The notes under the pieces: model-generated
Seen by the model: only the letters and a program-made list of their open reading frames with translations
Told to the model about the DNA's origin: nothing
The model's database searches: none
Source: Leucaena leucocephala
Lineage: Eukaryota > Streptophyta > Magnoliopsida > Fabales > Fabaceae
Reading direction: 5' to 3'
DNA length: 64,000 bases
Assembly (NCBI GenBank): GCA_037074615.1
Contig: CM073542.1
Location: 20,593,568 to 20,657,567 of the forward strand
Made by a program: the position numbers and the translations under genes
Part shown: positions 13,119 through 25,010 of the stretch, in pieces
Numbering within the stretch: position 1 is the first letter of the stretch
Layout of the letters: each line of letters opens with the position of its first letter

Positions 13119-14813
13119 ATGGCGCCCGAACAGACCAGTGTGCTTAAGGCCCTCGATGTGGCCAAAACGCAATGGTACCACTTCACGGCAATCGTCATTG
13201 CCGGCATAGTCTTCTTCAGCCACGCTTACGATCTCTTCAGCATCGCCAACTTTACCCAGTTGTTGGGACGTATATACTACCCGGAACAAGGGTCCAAGAA
13301 GCCGGGGAGTTTGCCGCCGAAAATGTCCATGGCCGTGAACGGCGTGGCTCTCGGTGGGTCGTTGGTCGGTCAGGTTTTCTTCAGGGTGGCTCGGCGACAA
13401 GTTGGGGAGGAAGAAAGTGTACGGCAGGACTCTCACTCTTATGGTCATGTCCTCCTTGGCTTCTGGTCTGTCTTTTGGCAACACCCCAGAAGGTGTCATC
13501 TCTACCATCTGCTTCTCCGATTCGGCTTGGGAATCGGCGGCGACTATTCTCTCGCCGCCATTATCATGTAGGAGCATGCCGATAAGAAGACTCGTGGAGC
13601 GTTTATTGCCTGTGTCTTTGCTATGCAAGGTTGGTTTTACTTTGATTCATCAAACTTGTATGGTATGTAGGATGTTTTAAACCGTTATTGAAAATGTTAT
13701 TTACATTCTTCAGTGTTCGGAATATCGGTCGGAGGAATTGTTCCTCTGATCGTCGCCGCCGCATTTGATCACGGTAGAAGGCTCCATCATACAATGTGGA
13801 CGCAGCAGGTTCTCTTCCGCAGCAAGTCGACTACGTTTGGTGCATAATTCTGATGGTCGGAGCAGTGTGGGCAGTCATGACCTTCTACTCCCGAGCCAAG
13901 ATGCCGGAGACAGCGAGGTACACTGCTTTGGTAGCCAAAAACGCAAAACAAACAGCCCTCGATATGTCAAAAGTGCTCCAAGTCGAACTAAAAACCGACG
14001 GGCAGCTAAACTCAGCCGAAAGAGTTAGCAACGGATTCGGTTTGTTCAGTAAGGAATTCGCTCGCCGACATGGGCTTCACTTCCTCGGAACATGTGACAC
14101 CTGGTTCTTACTTGATATTGCATACTTCAGTTCGAAACTTTTCAGAAAGATATTTATACTGCAGTTGGATGGCTTCCTCCGGCAGCTGTGAACGCGATTC
14201 ATGAAGTTTACAGGGTGGCAAGAGCACAAGTACTCGTCGTACTGTTCGGCACCATGCCGGGATACTGACTGATTCACGGTGGCTTTCATAGACATATTGG
14301 GACGATTCTTCATCCAGCTCATGGGTTTCTTCTTCATGACTGTCTTCATGTTGGCTCTCGCAATTCCCTACGATCACTGGACGAAGAAGGAGAACAGAAT
14401 AGGGTTCCTTGTGATGTACTCACTTACCTTCTTCTTCGCCAACTTCGGTCCAATCGCCACCACTTTCATCGTGCCATCGGAGATCTTCCCTGCCAGGCTG
14501 CGGTCGACTTGCATGGATTGTCGGCGGCTGCCGGAAATGTCGGAGCGATTGTGGGGTTGCTGGGGTTCTTGTATGCTGCACAGAGTAAGGATCCAAACAA
14601 GACTGATGCAGGTACCCACCTGGGATTGGGATGAAGAATGCTCTGATAATGCTGGGAGTGAGTAACTTTGTTGGGATGTTGTTCACTTTCTTGGTTCCAG
14701 AAGCAAAGGGAAAATTGTTGGAAGAGATAAGCAAACAGAATGAGGAAGAAGAAGATGATCGCCCCGTAGAATACCCAGTAAGCTTGGCTTCAAGAACTAG
14801 TAATACTGTGTGA
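13119..14813 (+). pseudogene. Pht1-family high-affinity phosphate transporter pseudogene
   Basis: Nearly full-length similarity to plant plasma-membrane H+/phosphate symporters (major facilitator superfamily) is spread over all three frames. It starts with ALDVAKTQWYHFTAI. It continues through GWLGDKLGRKKVYG, GGDYSLAAIIM (the family signature is GGDYPLSATIMSE), KMPETARYTALVAKN, FSKEFARRHGLH, MGFFFMTVFM, SLTFFFANFGP and SEIFPARLRSTC to NFVGMLFTFLVPEAKGK. Frame breaks fall near 13380, 13516, 13772, 14140, 14262 (a CTGA duplication), 14508 and 14625. There is an in-frame TAG at 13569-13571 and a TGA near 14259. A GT-AG intron seems to span about 13628-13712. The region is clearly richer in GC than its flanks. 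So many lesions, plus a lost signature proline, make sequencing error unlikely; it should be non-functional. Confidence 0.92.
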
Positions 14814-16717
14814 TGATGTGAATTATATTAGCAATCAAATGTTTTCTCTATCAAGTTAAGCTATTAAAACAATTTAGAGAAAGTGTATGAATTTAGTTAA
14901 CTTAATAAAAAATTAATTTTTATTATTTATTCCTCTTGTTATAATTATAATAGTCAAATAAATTAGTTAATTAGTATCAAATATAACACCTCAAAATAAA
15001 TTCATATTATATACTGTTTAATCTATTTAAATTAGTAAATTAGTTTTTATAAGTAGGCATGAAGTTAGTGTATTTTATTACCTCCAATCTTTTAAGTTAT
15101 TTGACTTTTTTAAAGATAAATTAAAGAAGCTGAATCAATTAATTATAACTAATATAAGAGTTAGTTTCAATTTTAGTAGATTAAAAGGTATATAATATGA
15201 ATTCATGTTATGAGTTTGAATTTAATCATAATTAATTGATTTATTTAGTTTCCTAAATTTATTAAAAAAATTATCTAACTCTTATATTAAAGAGTTAAGT
15301 GAGTATATTGATATATAAAATATAAATAATAGAATTCCCTATGTAAAGTTAAAATTAGTTCAAGATAATAAATATATAAAAATCCCTTTAGTTTTTTTCA
15401 CAAGAAAATAACATTATCTATAAAGGGAAACTAAGTGTGAGAGAGATAATGAGTAAGAAAAAGGTAATAATTAACCTAATAATATAACATGTAATTATCT
15501 AGGAGACCAATGAAAAAAGTTGTTAAAATTTCATACATCATTTAAATTTATTTTATAACTAAGCCCATATATATTTACCTAAAAACCATACTCGCTCCGA
15601 TCCTATTATAACAATAATGTTTTTTTTGGCTAATTATTATTCTATTTATAAGATAAATTTAAAGATATGTTTGATATTTTAACTAACTTTTTATTTTTAC
15701 CCCATTAATTACATGTTATATAAGATATTTAATTTATTTCCTACTCATTTCATATATTTATTAGATTTAACTAATTTTATCCTATATTTTAATTTAATCT
15801 ACCTAATTTAATTATCTGTATTTTATATCGATATACCCCAGATACACTGCTTTATATTTGGCTTACAAATAGTGTCTCTAATTCGTATTGCGTTTTATAT
15901 TTCATTTTTCCCATTATTTATTTCTCTTTTATGTACATTTGATGGGGTCACTAAGCTTGTGATGTAAAACAAGAAGATAGAAGGGGGAAGGGAAGAGATC
16001 AGAAAGAACATAGAAGAGTCCAGGCAGAGCAGAGAAGAGAAAACGAGAGAAAAATAATTATTCGTAAATTCAATATCCAAACTCTACCTACAGACCAAAA
16101 ACTAAACATATTTATATTCTAATTAATTAAAATAAATAAAACATAAAATATAGGGATTGAGGTTACAGTTAACTCCCACTACTAAATAAACTAAAAATAA
16201 TTAATTAAAATGAAACTAAAATTATTAATAAAATTAAATTAAATAGATGTATTTGCAATAGCTGGATGGAATAATCTAATCTTTGTTAAAAATAAAGTTC
16301 ACTATCAATATTTCATACTTACAAATTAAAATTTGGTTTTCTCTAGCTTGGTTAGAAGTATATAACCACGATAGCTATCTATATAAATAACTTCTTCATT
16401 ATCTAACCAACTTAATTTCATTGCTTGATCAAAAAATTGACCAATAACGCCAAATTAAGTTTATTTTTGGATGTTGTTTTTATTCAACTGTTTTGGATAT
16501 TGACATTCACTCAATCATTTATAATAACAAATCCATCAATAATTTAGGTTTATATGGGAATTAATAATCTCCCTGCAGCCAACTGAAGTCTAAGGTTAGA
16601 CTTAATTAAAAATAGGGCCCAAGTCAAACCACCAACTCAAAAATTTGTGATTCTTCCTTATTTTCCTTCCTTCTCTCTCTGTATATAACATAGATATTCT
16701 CTCTCTATCTCTTCGCC
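14814..16717. other. AT-rich intergenic region with MITE-like fragment
   Basis: No gene is seen. Around 15590 the phrase ACTCGCTCCGATCCTATTAT resembles the ends of Stowaway-type elements, but no clean partner end was found. The last 80 bases before 16718 are CT-rich (TTCTCTCTCTGTATATAAC), probably the core promoter and leader of the glycosyltransferase gene; TATATAA at about 16682-16688 is a candidate TATA box. Confidence 0.4.
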
Positions 16718-16759
16718 ATGCAAATTTTTCCAATAATCAATCTCCTTCTTCAACCCTAA
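16718..16759 (+). promoter_or_regulatory. Upstream ORF 1 (13 codons) before the DUF604 glycosyltransferase
   Basis: ATG at 16718 opens a 13-codon reading frame ending with TAA at 16757-16759, 27 nt before the main start. Its last base is the A of the next ATG, so the stop and restart overlap (TAATG). If the leader is transcribed from the TATA-like site near 16685, scanning ribosomes meet this ATG first. Confidence 0.5.
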
Positions 16760-16863
16760 TGCTTCTTCTTCTTCCTTTCCTTCTTCATGACGATGACTCC
16801 TTCAGGCTCTTCAGCCAACCTCGTCTTGTTGAAGGATCAACATTACAGTCCCTTATCTCTTAA
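16759..16863 (+). promoter_or_regulatory. Upstream ORF 2 (34 codons) overlapping the main start
   Basis: ATG at 16759 opens a 34-codon frame that runs across the main start at 16787 in another frame and stops at 16861-16863. An ORF overlapping the main ATG normally lowers translation of the main protein. Whether the mRNA leader really includes it depends on the transcription start, which cannot be seen. Confidence 0.5.
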
Positions 16864-18777
16864 AGCTTTATACAAATGTGTCATTCTCTTCGGTTTATTC
16901 TTTCTCTTGATCCTCTTCGTCACCTTCTTGCAGCTTCATCCTCTCCATGATCAATTCCCTTACATCCTTGCAAGATTCCAGGAAAAATGTCCGCCTCAAT
17001 CGTTATCATCATCATCATCATCATCATTGCCATTAACATCGATCTCAAACACTTCCACCACGACGGCGGCGGCGGCTGCTCGTCATTGTAATTTTAATCA
17101 TAATCACGCCATTAACATTAGCGACATTGTGTTCTGTATAGCTGCTTCTGTTAAAACATGGAAGAAAAAGAAACCCTACATTGAAGCATGGTGGAGACCT
17201 AATGTAACAAGAGGGTATGTGTTTCTGGAGGAGACTCCGGGGAAGGATTTGCTACCATGGCCGGCGACTTCTCCGCCGTATAAGGTCCACGAGAACGTGA
17301 CGAAGCTAGAGATCTTCAACAAGTTTCCGAGCCCTATTCAGGTGAGGATCCTGCGTTCGATTGTGAAGACATTGGAGCAGAGAGATGAGAATGTGAAGTG
17401 GTTTGTGATGACAGATGATGATACAGTGATGGTGGTTGAGAATCTGGTTAGGGTTTTATCGAAGTATGATCACACGAAGCAGATGTATGTGGGGATGAAT
17501 TCTGAAGCTATTAAGTCGAATTCTTTTTTTTCTTTTGAAATGGCTTATGGAGGAGGAGGGTTTGCTTTGAGCTATCCATTAATGGAAGCTTTAGTTGAAA
17601 ACTTAGAAGGATGCATAGAGAGATATACACATTTGGTTTCTAGTGATTATATTGTGAGTGCCTGTGTTGCTGATCTTGGAGTTGATCCAACGTTCGAAAG
17701 AGGTTTTCACCAGGTAATTAAATTCATCATCATTTTCTTAATTTTAACTAAACATGCATCCATTTTTCCTACATTACACCAAGTTTGAGAAATTAGTCGT
17801 TGTAATCATGTAGCTTTTTATAAATTTTATTTTGAATTTGATGCTGAATTAGCTACATTGTTTAGATGCATATTTGGCTAATGGTGGTTGGGTTGAGTTA
17901 AAAGAAATTGAGTCTTTTATAAGTAAGATTAAGGATTTCAACCTTTATGATTAGAAAAATTACGTTGTAAAGATCGTTAAGCCCAATTAGGACTAACAAT
18001 AATCCTATAAGCAATATGAGATACTAGATTATTATATATAAAAAGGGAAACAATTAATCCCTAAGTTCTTATAGTTTATTCAATTTTAAATTAGGTTCCT
18101 GTATTTTATTTTATGATTATGGCTTTATTTTGTTCTAAAACTTTTTACTAAGCTATGTGTATCTAAAAGTTTTTTTAAATTAATATCACCTTAGAAATAT
18201 TAAAAAAATAATATTATGTTACTATCGATGTTAATTTTATAACAGTCAATATTACTTTTTAAATTATTAGGGTGACTTTGCTCCCTTTTAATATTTTTTG
18301 GGCGATGTTGATATAAGAAAATTTTTCAAAACCCATAGCTCCAACTAGAAATCTGTTGGGACAAAATTGAAATTTAATCTTTTACTTCTTTTTATTTCAT
18401 TTGACTTGGCTCCTTATTGTTTGATCTATTAGATTTAATTTATACACTTTTTGGAATTTCATTTATAGAAATGCAAAGATGTTAAAACGGTGTGAAATGA
18501 AATAAAAATATATTTTATAAAGTCCATGAAATTCTATAAATTAAAATTGACGGTTTTTACCCTCACATAGATGCCTAAATAGCCATAAGGGCCCAATTAA
18601 AAAAAATGAATAAAATGAATCTTTTTAAAATTGAGGAAAACTATAATGAACTGTAGATTAGTTTTTCTAATTAAACATAAAAAGTATACTTACTTGTTTT
18701 GATCTAAAGAGAACATAATCAACAAATCAAGGAAATTAACAATGAGATTTGTTGCATATTGATATGTACCCAACATG

Positions 18778-18813
<36 letters not shown>

Positions 18814-20195
18814 AATATTGACAATTTTACGTGAAGGTTGATGCACATGGAGACGTATCAGGTCTTCTTTCAGCTCATCCAAATGTTCCTTTCGTCTCAA
18901 TCCACCACATGGACACCATAGATCCTATCTTCCCCAGAAAGAACCGATCAGAGTCCATAAATCACCTTCTTGGAGCCGCGAATCTCGATCACACTCGAAT
19001 CCTTCAGCAAACAATCTGCCACCATAAACCTAATTTCTGGACTTTCTCAATCTCGTGGGGTTACTCTCTTCAAATCTATGAGAGTGTTTTCCCTCGTTGG
19101 CTTCTCAAGAGGCCATTGGAGACCTTCAAGCCGTGGCTCGCCGAGATCTCATCGCCGCCGTATTACATGTTCAATACAAGGTTGCCTAATAGTAATCCTT
19201 GTGAAACTCCTCATGCTTTTTTTGCAGAATCAATGGGGAAAGTTAGGGTTGACGGTATGGATCAAATAGTTACAACATTTGTGAGAAAATCTCACAGAGG
19301 TTTGATTGCTTGCCCTCTTGATGGACACAAGTCTGCTGATTCTATCACCAGAGTCAAAGTCTTCTCTCCTGCGACAAAAAACCTCAAGGTTTTGTACTTT
19401 TTACCCTTTGCCCTCTCATTCTCATAATTCAATTCTATTATTTCTATATATAAACCTCTTCATTTATTCTCTTTTAATATTTTAACTTGGATTTTACTCC
19501 CTCCTATCCAAAATATAGGGTAAAGTTGATAGGATATAAATTATGTCTTATGCAAAAATATTTGATTTTTTGCTATGCAAGTATAGTTAGGTGCTACAAA
19601 CATAAAGAAAAATTATACTCTTAAAATTTAACTCATGTCAATTGGTCAGACTAATAAAATGGTGAATCAGTTTTTAGTTAATATGATTAAGAGTTTAAAA
19701 CGGTGAGTTGATTAGATTGAATTTTATACATAAAAAATATTTATAGGTCTTTCTAAAACAAAAATTCAATTGAGAACTTTTTCCCAATTTTCCTTTAAAA
19801 TTTCAGTTATACGTAGGTTTTCACTCTATATTGAATCTTTTACAACGTATTTAATTACCATTGTCCCTTAAATTTTTTCCCCAATCGTGTTGTATAATAT
19901 TGGAGAGAGATAGAGAATAATATAATGTATCACATTCCCATATAATATATAAAAATTACTATTGTGTCCTCTTATCATTAAAATCTTGGAACTATCAAAT
20001 GAAGATCTTCTATTTATATTTTCATATTATGTATATATAACTCTATATTAATATGATAAACGTGTTTGAATGACATAAAAGGGGATTTTGTTTGTGTTTC
20101 AGGGCAGAAGAGAGTGCTGTAATGTTGTACGTGTCGGTTCAAGAGATGCACAAATCAGATATAGGGCTTGCATGAGAAATGAAATTATTGGCTAA
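16787..20195 (+). CDS. DUF604 / fringe-like glycosyltransferase (GT31-type), Golgi type II membrane protein
   Basis: Three coding exons, 16787-17713, 18837-19388 and 20103-20195, all phase 0, give 523 aa. Residues about 28-50 form one hydrophobic anchor (LFGLFFLLILFVTF) after a short N-terminal tail: a type II Golgi topology. A low-complexity Ser/Thr/Ala stem follows, encoded by an ATC-rich run near 17006-17030. The catalytic part shows WWRPN, the metal-binding acidic motif TDDDT near residue 210, YGGGGFALSYPL, a histidine joined across the first splice (FHQ-VDAHGD) and LSAHPNVPFVSIHH. The tail continues through FNTRLPNSNPCE to CCNVVRVGSRDAQIRYRAC. These are hallmarks of the plant DUF604 family, related to beta-1,3-glycosyltransferases; acceptor and sugar are unknown. 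The frame is intact. Intron 1 carries a dispersed repeat and a (TA)n tract. Confidence 0.92.
18045..18680. mobile_element. MITE-like dispersed repeat in intron 1 of the glycosyltransferase
   Basis: Starts with AATCCCTAAGTTCTTATAG and contains TTTCATTTATAGAAATGCA and GATGTTAAAACGGTGTGAA. The reverse complement of 24.74-25.01 kb carries close equivalents (TTTATTTATAGAAATAAAC, GGTGTTAAAACAATGTAAA), so the two are inverted copies of one family. No ORF is present. Confidence 0.5.
18781..18811. repeat. (TA)n microsatellite in intron 1 of the glycosyltransferase
   Basis: About 15 uninterrupted TA units lie some 25 bp upstream of the exon 2 acceptor, close to where the branch point would be. Confidence 0.9.
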
Positions 20196-20724
20196 ATTTA
20201 TTTAGAATATTATTGCTGTACACTGTATGTTCATTATTTAATTTAATTAATCTTCTTCAGATCCAAGATCATATATATTCTTTCATTGCAATGGAAGACT
20301 TACAAGATCAAGGTGGAATGGAAAAAATGCAGATAAAATAAATACATCATTTCTTTCATATTGGATTCAAAATTATCTCACAAATGTTAAATTAGATGGA
20401 TACTTCATATCCTATATATAGGGAATAAATAATTAATTTATAAAGATTAAAAAAATTAATTTACTTATTTATAAAAAAATATGTGTTAGTTTTCTTAAAA
20501 TGTTCTTTTTAATTATTTTGATAGCCCTTCAAATAAAAAAAATTGATGGACTTAGTAAAATTTATTAAATAAGGTATTAATTATATTTTAAAAAAAATCT
20601 CATATTTAAATTTTAATACAATTGTTCCTTTTGGCTTCTCTTTATAGTTTTAAATATGAGTAAAATTTATTTTTTTTAAACAATTAAACAAATTCAACCA
20701 CTTGACCACCTCTTTTAATTCCAA

Positions 20725-21190
20725 TTAGGCTATGTTTGGCTCAATAGAGGGGAGGGGAGGGGAAGGATTTTAATAGAGGGAAAAGGAAAGAATGGAAGGA
20801 GAGGGATTTTATTATTACTTTGTTTGGATTAAGATTAAGGGAGGGGAGGGATTTTTATATTACCTTGTTGGGTTAAGGAAGAAAAAGCAGGAAAAATATT
20901 TTTATATAAATAAATTTATCTTATATTATTTTATAGAATATTTTAATAAAATATAATATAGGGATAATATTGGGATATTAAAAAATTATGGATATATTAA
21001 TATTATAAAATAATAATTTCATACCTCTCCTCCAAATTTTCCCAAATTTGGAGGGGAGGTAAAGTTGGAGAAAGGAGGGAAAATTTTCTCCTAAATATTT
21101 TATGGAGCCAAACAAGGAGAGGGGGGCAAAATCCCTCCCTTCCTCTCCCCTCTCCTCCCCTCCAAATTTCTCATACCAAACAATGCATTA
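20725..21190. mobile_element. MITE with G-run-rich terminal inverted repeats
   Basis: Left end reads GTTTGGCTCAATAGAGGGGA and then GGGG runs. The right end is its approximate complement: CCCCTCCAAATTTCTCATAC then CAAACAATGCATTA. The element is about 465 bp with an AT-rich centre and no ORF. Repeated GGGAGGGG blocks at about 20748-20765 and 20840-20850, and C-runs at about 21130-21165, are its signature. The GTTTGG...CCAAAC ends suggest a hAT-like non-autonomous element; no target duplication was confirmed. Confidence 0.65.
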
Positions 21191-21539
21191 ATGAGATGCT
21201 TGGATATCTTATAAAATAAAGAGAGAGAATTACTATGACATCCAAAATGAAAATGAGGGGGTTTAATCATCTAAAAATCCTAATAACAATAATTGATGAG
21301 TTAATAATGATAAATTCTATATAGAAATTAACAATAAATTTATATTATTTTATATTCTTTTATCATTAAGTCTCTTCCATGTACCGTATAGTAATTTCCT
21401 CTCATAAAAATAAGATGAATTACATAGCTTAATGCTTATTAGAAGAGTACACAACGCTAAACAACATGGAGGAAAACGTTACTTATCTCATCCTGAATTG
21501 CCCTCATAGAGGATCAGGAACCATACCAAAGAAAGACCC

Positions 21540-22723
21540 TCATGCTTGAGGATTTTCATTATCTCTTCTTAGAGCTATTAGGCTCTCCAAGTACACAACA
21601 GCTTGTAAGGAATCTTCCTCACCATGAAATCTAGTAGGCATAATTTTTTCACTTTGAAGATCATAAAACACCATCCTACCATTGTTATCTTCCAAAACAA
21701 ATAGGCTCTTTTCTTCCAAGAATCCCAATGGCCGTCTTGCTCCTACAATAGGTCTAATAAAGGATTTCTTGATCCAAGACCTTTCATTTCCATAATCTTC
21801 TATCACCCACAAATCAAAGCGCTTCTCTATTCCCCTTCTAGGATATACAGTAACAGCCAGAGATTCTCTACAATCACAGCAGAAGATCACACATTTAGCA
21901 GCCTGAATCTTTGGAATGTTTCGTTCCGCATGTCAAACGCAAGAGATAAATCATCAACAGCATGACAAGCCCACCAGTGAAATGCTCCGTGAACGAAAGC
22001 ATCATCATCAATCCAAGACCAACTCCAAATGAAAACGTGTGGTAGAGGGCAATCAACATTCCTCGAACAATGAGAATTCAAAGAGTATATCACCACAAGC
22101 CAGGGAAATTGTTCGTTTGTTTGTAGATGCCATGTGTCCATAATCATAACCACCTTGTAATAATTAGTTTTGGGATCAAATCGAAACCCATTATTGGGTT
22201 GCAAGCAGTAAGTTTTTGGTGGGGCTGGGTTTTCTGGAAGAATTCTGAACTCTCTCATTGATGGGTTGATAATCATCATGGGAAAGCTATAGAGGTAGTA
22301 TAAGCCATTGCTACCTAAAATTTCAACATGTGCAAGATGGGTAACTTCATTGTGGTTATAGATTAAATTCAGCAAATTGCGAGACACATTGTTGTTGGTT
22401 GGGTTAAAAGACAGAAGAGAAACAAAAGCTTTTCGATTAAGGCCAAAAGGACCAAAAGTTGCAGGCCTAGTACGATTGACAAGGAAATTAATAGGATCTT
22501 TCACGTTCATGAGGTTATTGAAGGTGTGAGAGGAGATGAAGTCAGGACTTTTGATAAGGTGGTACCATGATTTACTAATACACGTGAATCGTCTTAAAGA
22601 TTTCACTGACAACCTTGAAAGAATGTCAAGCATCGCATCTTTCAAACGATCTAAGTTTTGTGCCATTATTGTAGTTTCTTTCCCTTTTAAGATAGAACGA
22701 TTGAATCCAAATTCAATTCCCAA
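21540..22723 (-). pseudogene. F-box protein with F-box-associated (FBA) domain, split by one frameshift
   Basis: Reading on the minus strand, 22723-21887 encodes an N-terminal F-box (DAMLDILSRLSVKSLRRFTC then SKSWYHLIKSPDFISSH) and most of the C-terminal FBA region (NGFRFDPKTNYYKVV, HGAFHWWA). It stops at TGA 21889-21887. The next frame (21890-21540) carries on without a gap in homology: CRESLAVTVYPRR, DLWVIEDYG, then a tail ending near 21540. In this family DLWVM-type motifs directly follow, so one base has been gained or lost near 21890. The intact protein would be about 390 aa, the usual length, and would act as the substrate receptor of an SCF ubiquitin ligase. It may be a young pseudogene, a truncated allele or a base-call error; the rest looks undamaged. 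Confidence 0.8.
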
Positions 22724-22759
22724 TCTGATCCCAAATCAGCCAAAGCTATAATCTTATTT

Positions 22760-23500
22760 ATATATCTGTAGACACGATAGACAAAGCTAGGTACCGCATC
22801 AGCAGGTAATATTCGTGAAAGTTACACCAAAGGAATTGAAAACTGAGTTAATTAACAAGAGAAAAGGCAATAAAGAGAAGTGCGTAACAATCATGAGGTA
22901 TATAGAATTGCCCCTTTTAGAAAGTTCCGTTCCAAGAATAACTATCTCATCTCAATTCCAATAGAGTACAAATGAAATGACAACTAAACAATAAACTATA
23001 CCCGCAGTCCAATTTATGCAGTCATAAACCTCATGACCAACAACAAATTAATTTTCTTAAAAATTATTAAATATAAAATCGTCGGTCACTCTTGCAGATG
23101 GGGGGGAGGGGGGAATTAAAAACAGAAAATTGTCCAACTCAAGTCTCAACTCATTTGAACTTAAAGGTGATCTGACTAATTAAAGTGAAACCCTTTTTTT
23201 TCTCTATGGGAGTCGAATGCTAATTTCATTGTATCAAAAGCATCAAAAGGTTAATTAGTAGGTAAAATGAGCACTGAAACATCAGGAATTTTGGTATGAA
23301 CAATGAGATGAAGTTGAATACCTGTAAAGGATCGAACGGCAAATAAGTGTGGTTGAAAGGTGAATCAACTGATCTGTAAGTCCGAGTCGAGCATCGAAGG
23401 AAGAAGGAAGAGGAGAGGAACGCCCACAGATCAAACCAATAAAGGATCGCCAACATGCCCGGAGGAAAACCCAGCTTTGCTATACGTATTGACATTTCAT
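22760..23500 (-). promoter_or_regulatory. Possible 5' leader/promoter of the F-box gene
   Basis: The segment 23300-23490 is much less AT-rich than its surroundings and, on the minus strand, ends in a donor-like ACAG|GTATTC near 23322. A plausible acceptor (GTCTACAG) lies near 22770, so it may be a non-coding first exon. An 89-codon frame here (23495-23226) matches no family I know. A G-run (GGGGGGAGGGGGG, about 23101-23113) lies between. Confidence 0.3.
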
Positions 23501-23521
23501 TCGATGATTAAAAAAAAAAGA

Positions 23522-24228
23522 TAAATTAAATAAAATTTCCCTAAACTTACAATTATGTACAAATGGCACCTTAAATTTTTTGAAACTTAATAATAAACCC
23601 CGTCTATGCAATAACCTCAAACCATCAAACAGTTTTATACCTTAAACTTTATTTTTGTAAGCATATAGTAACCCTATCAAATTCTGAGTTATATGCAAAT
23701 ATACCCCTTAAATTTTAAGCCATTGACAGATAAATAATTAAAAAAATTAGTAGTATAAAAGTTATTTGCTTAAATGTAAATGTCTAGAGCGATTGTTTAT
23801 TGTTAAATTTAAAATATTAGGGAGGGTATTTACGTACGATATGATATAAAGTTCATGGGATTATGCATAACCTCCTAAACTTTGAATCATCATGTATTGA
23901 TAAACTACATAACCTTTGTAAATTTACACGAACCCCATTAAAGTTTTATATTTATGCATATAAGTCCCATTTAATTAACTTTGTATATTACTTATCTTCT
24001 CACAACGTAAAATTTTGAGGATTATCTGTATATCATTAATCAAAGTTTGAGAGATTATATATATAAAAAAATAAAATTTAGAAGGACATATAATTGATAG
24101 TTGGGTTATTTGTATAAACTTAATAACTTATAGAGATTTGTTATTAATTAAGTTTTAAAAATTAATAGAATTATTTGTGCATAATTTTAAGTTGGGGGAA
24201 TTTTGTGTAATTTATTGTAAATTAATGA
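23522..24228. mobile_element. Foldback (long inverted repeat) MITE-like element, about 700 bp
   Basis: The left arm (about 23530-23640: CCCTAAACTTACAATTATG, GAAACTTAATAATAAACCC) pairs with the complement of the right arm (about 24120-24220: CATAATTTTAAGTTGGGGG, TTGTTATTAATTAAGTTTT). Weaker pairing continues inward. No coding frame is present; it is non-autonomous. Confidence 0.6.
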
Positions 24229-24739
24229 ATCAATAGCAAAAGAACTATGTTCAATTCCAATATTGATTTGATATATGTCAAGGTCACTGCTGAATAAAAG
24301 CTGTGGTGAAAGTAAGAATACTTTCTACAGTTAGGAAGTTTCCCTATCTAAAGGACATGATGAGATGACATAAAAAAGAAATCATTAATTTAATACTTTT
24401 CAAAATAAAAATGATTTTTTTTAGTATAATACTATTTATTTGGCAAGGAAACTGGCATGCAAAGACTCCAAACTCAAAAAATAACGCTAGAGAATTTTAA
24501 CAAAAATGATAAATGATTAAAGAATTAAGGTTACACTCAACTTTTACAATATTAACAATCCAACTTATTTTCTTCCCCAGTAGAACAAACATGATAAATA
24601 ATACCTCGAGGAAATATTTACTCAATGATGCAAGAGATATAGGCACTATTTATTAAGCTCTAAAGGAACTAAATTCAATTGGTACTATTTATTAAGTTAG
24701 TTTTCTTTTGACAAGATTATTAATATTTTTAAGGAAAAA

Positions 24740-25010
24740 TATAATTAATCTGTATGTTCTTATAATTTATTTCAATTTTTAATCAAGTTCCAATGATCTA
24801 TTTTATTTCGGTTGAGTCCTTATAGTTTGATATGTTATAAGCATTTATGAAATCTCTTTCATCCCATTTTACATTGTTTTAACACCTGTTTATTTCTATA
24901 AATAAAATTTCATAAAGTCTATCGATTAAAATTAACAGATCCAATAATAAGGGCTCAATTTAAATAAAATAAATTAGAGGGACTTATAAATTAATTTTTT
25001 CATTTTTTTT
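24740..25010. mobile_element. MITE-like repeat, inverted copy of the 18.05-18.68 kb family
   Basis: Contains TTGAGTCCTTATAGTTTGA and ends AGAGGGACTTATAAATTAAT, almost the same end as the intronic ABCG repeat at about 3320-3340. The middle matches 18.42-18.56 kb in reverse orientation. Confidence 0.5.

Noticed and set aside
13113..13628. 171-codon minus-strand frame and other overlapping frames near 13.2-14.7 kb
   Set aside because: Shadows of the GC-richer phosphate transporter pseudogene; the plus-strand translation alone shows family motifs.
23226..23495. 89-codon minus-strand frame with hydrophobic stretches
   Set aside because: No homologue recognised and it reads through a donor-like site; treated as a possible leader of the F-box gene.
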